Below, in pieces: positions 24,922 through 36,900 of a stretch of DNA of 45,458 bases; the first letter of the stretch is position 1; every line of letters begins with the position of its first letter. A program made the translations under genes and the position numbers. The notes under the pieces are model-generated. The model made no database searches, was not told where the DNA came from, and saw only the letters and a program-made list of their open reading frames with translations. Origin of the DNA: Opitutaceae bacterium (GTDB taxonomy: Bacteria > Verrucomicrobiota > Verrucomicrobiia > Opitutales > Opitutaceae); NCBI GenBank assembly GCA_028284235.1, contig JANQSC010000010.1:1-45458 (forward strand), in the 5' to 3' direction.

Positions 24922-27900
24922 CCATCCAACTCTAGGTGAAGTGAATCACAGAGCCCGGTCATCCCGTCAAAGACTGATGCGTTTCCGCATGCGCAACAAC
25001 GCGTCGTCCCAATCGGCCGCGATCCCAACAGAAGGCGCCAGTCGCTCAATCACCCCATCCCTCCGTCCCTCCCTCTCCGTCCTCAAGACCCTCCTTCTCT
25101 CCGTCACTCTTTCCCTAACCATCGGTACGCTCGCTAACGCCCAAGAGACCGTTGGGCCGGACGAAACCTACAGTTCTGGCCAAACAACCGTCGCGAGCGA
25201 ACTCGGACTAAAAACCGAAGGGTCGGTTACGATCGACCAATCCGCCCAGGTCGAGTTCGTCACCGACGAGGACTCCATAATTGAACTCAACGACGGATTC
25301 GTCGCCGAGCCGGGCGCGGGTGGCTCGTTCGTCGCTGAATCTCGCAGCATCCTCGATGTGCTGGCGTTGATTGGAAATTCCTCTGTTGAACAACTGACTG
25401 ATGGCAATAAACTGACGGCCGACTCGCCGACTACCGATACGAATTTCGGACTCGGACTTGCTCTCGACCGTTTGAGCAATCGCCTCATTGTGCGTGATGA
25501 CAGTACGGCGTATATTTATGAACATGACGGTTCGGATTGGGTATCCGTCCCCATCGATACGAGCAGTTTGGACCTGAACCTCAACGGCAATGACGTCCAC
25601 TCCAACACGGTAGCGATATACGGGGATTGGGCCGTTGTGGGTAATCCGTATATTGCCGCGGACGGCGCTACCGAAGTTGGCGTTATCTATATATTCAAAA
25701 AGCAAGGAGACGAGTGGATTGCTCACGAAACAATCGCGTCCCCGTTAGCGAGCGACCCGCTGGAGTCCGGCTGGCGTTTCGGCCACAGTGTTTCGATGAT
25801 GAACCGCCAGCTCATTGTGGGCGCCTATCGGGCGGTCGAATCGGGGGCGACTCAACTCGGAGAAGGACGTGCCTGGATCTTCACTTTGAATAACGATACG
25901 TGGGCCACGGATCCCAAAATTCTCTCGCACGACGGCTCGGATCCGGGATCCCCATCTCCGATCACCAGCGACAATCTCGGCTTTGCCGTCACGCTTTACG
26001 AGGAAAGAGCAGCGGTTGCGGAGTCTCAGCGTGACGGCGGGGTCGACACGGATCTTCCCCAAGTCCAACTCTACGACAAGTCGGGACAAAACTGGACCCA
26101 AAACGATACGCTCATTGACGAGCCCGACCAGCAGCTCGATCCGCGCTTTGGCTGGAGCGTCAGCATTTCCGGCGATTATCTCGCCATAGGGGCTCCCGGC
26201 CGGGACGAGCACGGTCATTCGAATTCGGGCGCGGTGTTTATCTACGAACGAGTAGGCGCGAGCTGGGTACGCCAAGAAAAGCTCACTGCGTGGGATCCCG
26301 GCGCTGACATGGGATTTGGCTATACGGTCGACCTTTTTGGCGACACGCTCGTCGTAGGTCAAAGCGTTGGCGGCTCTACCTACATTTATCGTCACGACGA
26401 TACGCTTGATAGCTGGCGACTTCTCAATACGATCACGCAAGACCCAACTCACGAAAGCGGGGTCAGTTCCAACTACCGCGTCGCGGTAGGAACGAATTAC
26501 ATTGTCGTAGCCAAGCCTGAGGACACCGTTGGCAGTGTAGCGGGAGCCGGTAGCCTCAGTTTCTACGAGCTTCCGACGCCCGCCTCACAACCTGAAGGGG
26601 GGCTGCCTGCCTACAATCGCGTTCCGCTGGCGAGCGCGGATACAATTAATCTCGCAGAAAATGCGGGCTCCGCCACGACCAGCACGCTTGGCAACGATTC
26701 CGATCCCGATAACGATCCGATTTCAGCGGTGGCGAGCAATGGAACCGCGATCTACGGCACCTACGATGTCGCGAGCGATGGCACTGCCACCTACACCATT
26801 ACTTCTGATCTTCAGTACCTGCATCCTGGCGACACGCCGCTGAGCGACGGCTTTCCGTATCGCATCACTGACGGTACCGATTTTGCGAACGGGACGGTGA
26901 ATGTATCGATTTCCGGATACAACGATCCACCCGTTCTGGTGGGACAGGATCTTGGCAATGACGTCGCTACTGTGGGTGTGGCAAAGACCATCTCCATCCC
27001 AACTTTCGACGATCCAGAAAACCGCGCGTTGACCTACGATTTGCAGGGACCCGGATGGCTCGCGGTTTCCGGCTCTCAGCTTGTTGGGACGCCGCTAGCG
27101 TCTGACATCGGCGCTAACAACTTCACCCTCACCGCATTGGACGACGCAAGCCAAGCCTCTTCAGGCGACGCCTTCACCATAACGGTATCAGCACCGGCAA
27201 ATCAGCAACCCGTGGCTTCAGCGCTTAGCGGTTTAGTGGTTGATGAAGACCCCGATCCCGTCTTGGTTCTAGCGCTCGCCGCGACCGACACAGAAGACGG
27301 CGCGATCACAATTTCGGATACAAACGTCGAATTCCGCGACGGTGTCGATACCGAGCCGGAAAACGGGTCGGTTGCCTGGGATGGCAACGACTGGACCTAC
27401 AACCCGGATGCGGACTACAATGGCGCGGAAGATTTCGAATATCGCGTATCCGATTCTCTCGGACTTTTCTCCGAATGGGTTTCCATCTCAATTGCCGTAA
27501 ATTCGATCAACGACATTCCGGTTGCCACTTCGCTTAGCGATTTGACAATCGAAGAAAACTCCCCAGCGCCGCTGGTTCTTGCTCTGTCCGCTACCGACGT
27601 GGAAGACGGCGTGATCACAATTTCGGATACAAACGTTGAATTCCGCGACGGCGCGTCTAGCCAACCCGATAGCGGATCCGTCACGTGGAACGGTAGCAAC
27701 TGGACCTATTTTCCCAATTCCGCCTACTCTGGCCCGGAAGACTTCGAATACCGTGTTTTCGATGCGGACAGCGCGTTTTCGGAATGGGTATCTATATCGG
27801 TTACGGTGACTCCTTCGAGTTCTTCGAATGACGCGGATCAAGATGGACTGAGCGATGCCGATGAGGCAATTTACGGAACGGATCCCAATAATCCGGATAC

Positions 27901-30900
27901 GGATGGTGATGGTATTTGGGATGGCGATGAAGTTGCAAACGGCTATGATCCGAACGATTCATCAGACGCCCTTGAAGACACTGACTCAGACCGATATCCG
28001 AATGTGTATGAAATCAAGTATAACAGCGATCCATCCGATTCCGCATCAGTTCCGGCACCCACCTATACAGTCGATCAATCGGGTGGTGGCGATTTCGAGA
28101 AGATTCAAGATGCAATCGACGCCCTCGACCTGGAAACGAATCATTCGATTGTTCTCGTAAAACCAGGAACTTATTTTGAGAATCTAGCGGTCGATGATTC
28201 GAACCCGGCTTTTCTTTTGATTTCAGAATCAGGAGCGTGGAAAACCAAGATTGATGCTCAGAAAATAGGATCAGGTCTGTTTGTGTCGTCGGGCGAGTGC
28301 GTATTAGACGGTTTCACCTTTACTCAAGGTGTCGGGAGTGGCGGCGGCTTGTATATCTGGTCAAGCAATGTTATCGCTCGCCGACTTGTCCTGAGTGGAA
28401 ATGGGGATAGCAGTACCGCTAGCCCAATCTACGTGAATGAATCTACGTTCGCCATTTCAGACAGTATTGTTCGCGATAACACTGCCTATTTTGGTGGGGC
28501 GATGCTCATTGGCACCAATGTTACTGCGATAGTCGAAAATTGTACATTCTATAACAACGAGGGCGGTAGTTATGATGGATTCTACGTCCTTTCGTCTCTC
28601 AGTTCTGTGGATATCAAGCGCAGTATTTTATGGAATGGAGATGGTGGTTCTAGTGAACTGTCGGGTAACGTCGGAGGAGTTAACGCAAGCGATTCGATAA
28701 TTAGAGGAGGGTTTGCAAGTGGAGTAAACGTAGTTGATTCCGATCCAGTACTTAGCGTCGAAGGACTGCTCTTGGCTGGGTCGCCCGCCATCGATGCATC
28801 TTCGAACCCGACTGATGAACTCACCGTAACGCTGCGAAACCGCGATTCATTGCCCGATTACGGTGCAGATGAATATTCCAATAGTGATGCAGACGGTTTA
28901 CCGGATAGTTGGGAGTTGGTCTATATTGGCGATCTCAGCGTCTCGGAGTCAGATGATACGGACTCCGATCTGCTTAGCGCCGCGGAGGAACTATCGTTCG
29001 GGACTGACCCCTCTCTGAGTGACAGCGACGGTGACGGACTGGCCGATGGCGAGGAGCTCTTCGCGGATGGAACTCACGGAGACACTGACGGAGCCACAAC
29101 GGATCCCTTTAACCCGGATAGCGATGGTGATGGATTGCTGGACGGAGAAGAGCTTAGTTATGGCTTCGATCCGAATGATGGATCTGACGCAATGCAGGAT
29201 GCAGATTCAGACGGTTATCCAAATATATTCGAAGTGCGCAATGGATCGGATTCTCAGGACGGTGGTTCCACGCCATCGCCGCTATATGTTGTAGACGCGT
29301 CTGGTTCGGGTGACTATACGAGTATTCAGGAGGCGGTCGATTCGATGACCCAGTCGAACGCTTTCTCAATCATCCTGGTAAAAAGTGGAATATACAACGA
29401 AAGTGTTAGTGTATCAAATTTGGCATTTGAAGTGATGCTTCTTTCCGAGTCAGGTCCTCAGGCGACTACTATCGACGCAGGAGGAGCCGGTCGAAGCTTG
29501 TACATCAGTAAAATGTGCGTCGTGGATGGGTTCTCACTTACTGGAGGCACCGGAGGAGGAGCTGGGTTGCTAATTGCTAACGCTGATGTTGTTGCGAGAC
29601 ATTTGATTGTAACCGAGAACATTGAAACGAGCGGCTATGGGGCAATTAATATATCCTCATCTTCGGTCTTGTTGACGGACACGATTGTTCGGAACAATCA
29701 ATTTTCTGCTGGAGGGGCAATGTCAGTGTCTGCCAACTCGAATGTTACAATGGAGCATTGCACATTCGTTAACAATGAAGGCGGAGACTACGACGGAATA
29801 TACATGACCTCCGCTACCAGTTTCTTGGATGTGAAGAATAGTATTCTCTGGAATGGAGACGGAGGTTCAGCGGAGATTGGCGGTCAGATTTCGGGAGTTA
29901 CAGCCAGGGATTCAATCATAAGAGGCGGTTATGCTGGAGGCGCAAATATTTTGCTTTCAGATCCGACATTGAATCGTGGTGGTTTCTTGCTTGTAGGTTC
30001 TCCCGCAATTGATGCTTCGGTGGGCTCTCTCAGTGCGTTGAGCGCCACTTTGTATCCGCGTGACGGTGCTCCAGACATTGGGGCGGACGAGTATTCAGAT
30101 TCGGATACGGACGGCTTGCCGGATAGCTGGGAATTGGTTTATTTCGGCGATTTGGATGATGGCTCTTCCGACGATTCGGATTCGGATCAGCTAACAGCTG
30201 CTGAAGAACTCTCGTACGGTACGAATCCCACTTTACCGGATACCGACCTCGATGGGCTTGCGGATGGCGAAGAGTTGTTCGACGACGGCACGCACGGCGA
30301 TACTGATGGTGTCATTACCAATCCGTTCAAAGCTGATAGCGATATGGATGGTATGCTTGACAGCGAAGAGATAGTATACGGATTCGACCCGAATGATGAA
30401 TCGGATGCTCTAATCGATTCGGACCTTGATCGCTATCCAAATGTGCATGAAATCCGGAACGGAAGTGATCCAAACGATAGTGTTTCGTTGCCTGTAGCCA
30501 CCTTTACAGTTGATGGCTCTGGAGGGGGTGACTACGTTCAGATTCAAGATGCGTTGGATGCGGTCGCTGACGACGGTGGGTCGTATCTAATTGTGCTCGT
30601 GAAGAGTGGCTTGTATCAAGAGTCGCTCCAAGTTTCTGCTTCGAGTCCCGAGCTTTTGTTGCTATCTGAGTCAGGTCCAGGGAACACTGTAGTAGACGCG
30701 ATGGGGACAGGCCGGTGCCTTCTGATTAGTGCAAACTCTGTTGTTGATGGATTCACTCTGACGGGAGGAGTTGGGACTGGAGCTGGCATGTACGTATCAT
30801 ATGTTCGTGCAACCGCTCAACATATGATAGTGAGAGATAACGGAAACGGAAGTGGTTCAGGGTCGGTCTATTTCTCTTCACGAGACGCAGTTCTTGCGGA

Positions 30901-33900
30901 CAGTATCGTTCAAGATAATAGCGTATCGAATGGAGGAGCGATATATGTTTCAGCCAGCGCTAACAACGTCACTCTGGAGCACTGTACCCTGCTGAATAAC
31001 GAAGGCGGGAGCAATGACGGTGTCTATATTTCATCATCAAGCAATGTGGTTGACCTGAAAAATAGCATTCTCTGGAACGGTGATGGCAGCGGTCAAGAAT
31101 TAGCTGGATCGTTGAGTGAGGCGACGGTCAGTGATTCGATAATTCGCGGCGGCTATGTTGGAGGCTCGAACATAATTGACTCGCATCCGATGGTGAATAC
31201 GGACGGATTTTTGCTTTCCAGTTCACAAGCCATCGACGCTTCTTCAACGTCCACAAGTGTATTGAGCGTAACATTGCAAGAGAGAGATGTATTGCCTGAT
31301 ATCGGTGCAGATGAGTATGCCGATATCGATACCGATGGATTGCCTGATAGCTGGGAGATATGGTACTTCGGTAGCATAACGGAATCTGCGACCAACGATT
31401 ATGACTTGGATGGATTGACCAATTTGGAAGAACTTGGTTTCGGAACCGACCCTTCACTCGCTGACGGTGATTCGGACGGGCTTGGAGACGGAGAGGAGCT
31501 TTTTGACGATGGTACTCACGGAGATACGGATGGGCTTGTGAGTGACCCGTTTGACGCAGATAGCGATGATGATGGGCTGCTAGATGGAGAAGAAGTTACT
31601 AACGGCCTCGACCCGAATAATGGGGAGGACGCGCTGCTTGATTCCGATACAGATCGCTATCCCAACATTTACGAAATCCGCAATGGAGGGAATCCAAACG
31701 ACCCGGCATCGCTCCCAATACCGAGCTTAATAGTTGATAAATCTGGTAGCGGAGACTTCGTGACAATTCAAGAGGCCATTGATGCCTTAGGCGCGAACTA
31801 CTCCATTGTCTTGGTCAAACCTGGTTTGTACATTGAGCGAGTTTCGCTAGATTCGTCCAATCCGCAAACGCTTCTCATATCTGAAACGGGTGCTGCGGAT
31901 ACGATGATAGACGCGAATCAGCTGGGTAAAGCTTTGGAAATTGAATCGGACATGCATATCGATGGGTTTTCTTTGACTGGAGGCGTTGGTGACGGGGCAG
32001 GTATTTATGTTTCATCTGCGAGTCTACATGTAAGCAATAGCATCGTTAGAGACAATATTGATGTCAGCTTCTCTAGCGATGGGGCAGTTTTCCTGAACGA
32101 TGATGCAGTAGCTGTCTTTGAGAATGTCCTATTCTTGGATAATTGGGTGGGTGGCGTTGACGCTGGCTTATATGTATTTCTTGGTTCTGCAAAAGTTAAT
32201 CACTGTACCTTTTCGGGAAATGGTTCTGGGATTTACAACCGATTCAGCTCCAACAACATTGAGGTTGAGAATAGTATATTCTGGAATAATCCGGATGGGT
32301 TCGGAGAGTTAGCGGGTGAAACATCGTCATACAGCGTGGCGAATAGTATTGTGCAAGGAGGGTTTTCTGGTGCGGGTATCATTGATGAGAATCCCTTATT
32401 GCACGTATCAGGAATTCTCACCGCAGGATCGCCTGCGATTGATGCAGCGGTTGGTGTAAGCCCAGGGCTGGACTTCCAATTCGAGGGTAGAGTAGATCCC
32501 GATCTCGGAGCAGACGAATTGATTGATGTCGATGCAGACGGTTTGCCTGATTCTTGGGAAATGCTCTATATCGGTAACCTGGTTCAGGGTTCTGGGGACG
32601 ATCTTGATGACGGCGGTATTGGCGATGGTCTGACAAATGCGGAGGAACTATTGGCTTTCACGAATCCGAATTCTGGCGATACGGACAATGACGGTTTGCT
32701 CGATGGGGACGAGCTTTACGGTGACGGATCTCACGGGGACACTGATGGTGTTGTAGGTGATCCTCTTGACGCCGACACTGACGACGATGGGATGCTCGAT
32801 GGCGAGGAAAACGCAAATGGATATGATCTGAATGATGCCTCAGATGCTCGAGGTGATAGCGATTCAGATCGCTATCCGAATGTGCACGAAATCCGAAATG
32901 GTGGAGATCCAAACGATCCAGCGTCAACACCAACGCCGAGTTTCATTGTTAGTTCATCGGGAGGCGACTTTTCCACGATTCAAGCGGCGATCAACGCTCT
33001 CCCGGAAGATTCAAAGTATGCGATAGTGATGGTTGCCCCTGGCGAGTACTGGGAAAACATAGATCTCGCTATTGGATCAGATGTTTTACTTATATCCCAG
33101 CTTGGCCCGCAACACACGACTATTAATGGTGGTCTATCAGGACAAGTGTTGACCTTTTATACTAGCGCCTCTGGAGCCGTTATTGACGGATTGACTTTAA
33201 CTGGAGGGTTAGGCGATGGAGCGGGATTGTTTTTCAATGCAGGGGAATTCAGTGTTAAGCACTGTGTGATTAGGGATAATATTGAAACGAGTGTAAATAG
33301 AAAGGGAGCGGTGTATCTTGGATACGAAGCAAATGTTACTTTCGAAAATGTACTATTTTTGAATAATAGAGTAGGAGCGAAGGGGTATGCGCTATACAAT
33401 TACGAAGGTACAATAGAAGTGGAACATTGCACGTTTTCTGGTAATGGTGCAGGTATATTTAGTTTTACTGATTTGTCAGCGGTAGAGGTAAAAAATAGTA
33501 TCCTCTGGAATGATCTGGGTGGAAGCGGAGAATTGTCAGGGAGGGATCTCGACTACAGCGTAGAGAGTAGCATTGTGCGTGGAGGATTCGAGGGAGAGAA
33601 CGTGTTCGACTTGAATCCGCTTTTGGTTTCAGGTCTATTAACTGAAGAATCTCCCGCTATTGACGTCGCTGCCGGATCAAGTGCGACTTTGGATCTGCAA
33701 CTAAAGCCGAGGACAACCCCGGATTTGGGTGCTGATGAATTCGCCGATACTGACAACGATCTACTGCCGGACTCTTGGGAAATTATGTATCTAGGGGACT
33801 TGAGCCAGAATGCTGGAGACGATCTAGATGAATCTGGGTCTGGAGATGGTCTTAGCAACGCTGAGGAATTGTTGGCAGATACGAATCCCAATGCCGCAGA

Positions 33901-36900
33901 TACTGATGCGGATGGACTCAATGATGGTGACGAGGTTTTTGGCGATGGTACGCATGGAGACACTGATGGATTTGAAACGGACCCGCTTGATCCTGACACT
34001 GATAGCGATGGGCTTCAGGACGGAGAAGAAACCGATAACAACCTAAGTCCAACCGACGCATCTGACGCGCTGGCTGATAGCGACGGAGACCGTTATCCGA
34101 ACATCTATGAAATCCGAAATGAAAGTAATCCAAACGATCTGAATTCGATACCTCTTCCTAGTTCAGTTGTCGATTTAGCGGGAGGAGGAGATTTTGCGAC
34201 AATTCAGGAAGCGGTCGATTCGTTGTCATATGATTCGGGGTATCCAATTGTTTTAGTAAAACCGGGCGCATATGTCGAAGAGGTTTCGACGGATTCGAAT
34301 GATCCTGAATTGCTGTTGATTTCTGATCTAGGCTCGTTGCATACTGTTATCGATGCAAGCCTGACGGGAACTGCGTTGATTGCGGGATCAAATATTTATA
34401 TAGATGGCTTCACGATATCTGGAGGTGGCGCATCATTGGCAGTGATCCGTGCTGAATCTACTCGATTCAATATGAACCATTGCATAGTTAGAGACAATTC
34501 AGGCAGTGATTTGTCACCTGTAGGAACATTCACTCTTATTGATGGCGTTTCTGCGACTGTTGAAAACGTGCTTTTTCTCAACAACCGAGTCGGAAACGAC
34601 GAAGTCGCGATATATGTGTACGGTGGCTCTCTTCAGGTCCTGAATTGCACATTTTTCGATAACGGTTCTGCAATTTACAATGATTCAGGTCTTTCCACTA
34701 TCCAGGTGGAGCACAGCATATTTTGGGACGATCCGGATGGAGTTAGCGAACTGGCCGGAGTAGTCTCGCCCTACGATGTATCAAATAGCATTGTGCGAGG
34801 AGGGTTTGCGAGCGAGGGTGTTTCTGATGTAGACCCAATGCTAGCTGGCGGTTTCCTAGTCCCTGGATCGCCTGCCATCGATCAAGCGACGGGTTCTGGT
34901 TCTGAGTTGGACGTGCAGCTAAAGGGCAGAATTGCCCCGGATCTTGGAGCTGATGAGTTTGTAGATAACGACTCGGACGGGCTAGCAGACTCTTGGGAGT
35001 ATGAGTACTTCGGGGACTTGAGCCAGGGTCCTGCCGATGATCTGGACGAGGGAGGAACCGGAGACGGGGTTGATAATTTAGGTGAGCAATTTGCCGGTAC
35101 GGACCCGGCTGTTCGCGATTCAGATAATGACGGGTTGCTCGACGGTGACGAACTGCACGGAGATGGCACGCACGGTGACACAGATGGGTATGCCACCGAT
35201 CCTTTGTCTGATGATAGCGACGGAGATGGTATTTTTGATGCGGAGGAGGGATCCAATGGCCTAAATCCTCTCGAATATGACGCATATAAAGATCTCGACT
35301 CAGATCGCTATCCCAATATCTACGAGATTCGAAATTCTTCTGATCCAGGGGATTCTCAATCGCATCCGTCGCCGACTCTGATTGTCGATATCGCTGGCAG
35401 CGGTGACTATACAACTATACAGTCGGCAGTGGACGCCTTAACGACTGACTTCTCAATTGTTTTGGTTAAGGCGGGAACCTACATTGAGAGCGTCTACATA
35501 GGTAGTTCTGCTCCTGGAGCGCTGTTCATATCGGAGTTAGGAGCGACGAGTACTACTGTCGATGCTGGAGGTTTGGATCGAGCTTTGTGGGTAGGTAAGG
35601 ACGCCGACTTTGATGGATTTACTCTGTCTGGTGGCGTCGGGCATGGTGCGGGGTTGTATGTCTCGGGGGCGCGACTTGGGCTCAGGCACTCGGTGATCAA
35701 GGATAATGCGGGAAGTAGTTTTCAGGGAGCTGCATACCTGGATAATTCAGCTTCGGTGGTGTTCGAGAATGTACTGTTTCTAGATAACGATGTCGGTAGT
35801 TCACGGACTGGACTATACGTAGAGAATGGCACTGCCGATTTATTGCATTGTACTTTTTTCGGTAATGGTTCGGCCCTCTATAGCGATTCCGAGGCGAATC
35901 GTATAACAATTGTGAATAGTGTTATGTGGAGCGATACTGGCGTCGACAACGAGCTTTTAGGGTCTTCTAACTGCTACAGTGTAAGCTACAGTATCGTACA
36001 GGGCGGTTTTTTTGGGATTGGTGTTATTGACCAAGATCCACAGCTCGATTCTGCTGGATATCCGGGTGCACAGTCACCTGCAGTAGATCGTGGATCGGAC
36101 TCGACTGTTGTTGCCTTTGACCTGGATTTCAAAACAAGACCGACGGGGTCGGCTCCTGATCTGGGTGCCTATGAGCTCGACTCGAGTGAGCATAGTCTTG
36201 CTGATACAGACGCGGATTTGCTCTTGGATTGGTGGGAGCTCTATCATTTTGGCGATTTGACCCAAAACGCTACCGACGATCTCGACGATGGAGGAACGGG
36301 TGACGGACTTGACAACCTCGGAGAGTTTTTGGCAGGCACAGATCCAACTATTGGTGACACAGATAGCGATGGCTTGCTCGATGGTGATGAGGTGTACGGC
36401 GACGGCACTCACGGAGACACGGATGGCTACTCAACGAATCCTTCTTACGCTGATACCGATGGAGATGGAATCGACGACGACGACGAAGGAGCGAATGGCC
36501 TAAATCCACTTGCAGATGACGCTTACGATGATCTCGACGGAGACCGCTATCCCAATATCTACGAAACCTACAACGCTTCAAATCCGGATGATTTTTCCTC
36601 TCTTCCATTGCCTACGATAACGGTCGACGGATCCGGTGGCGGTGACTACATGACTATTCAAGCGGCGGTAAATGCTCTGAATCCTGGATCACAATATCCA
36701 ATACTCTTGGTGAAATCCGGGACATACGTTGAAAGCGCTACGTTGGATTCATCGCTGCCGAAATTGCTTCTTATATCGGAGTTCGGCGCGTTGAGCACCG
36801 TGATTGATGCGAGTTCGACTGGTCGGGTTATGGATATAGAAGCAGATGCTTATATAGACGGATTTACATTCACTCGTGGGATTGGAAGTGGAGCGGCTCT

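Noticed and set aside
34743-35414. 223-aa minus-strand frame opposite the giant gene
   Set aside because: Arg/His-rich product mirroring the D-x-D-x-D-G codons of the TSP3 repeats; a pure shadow.
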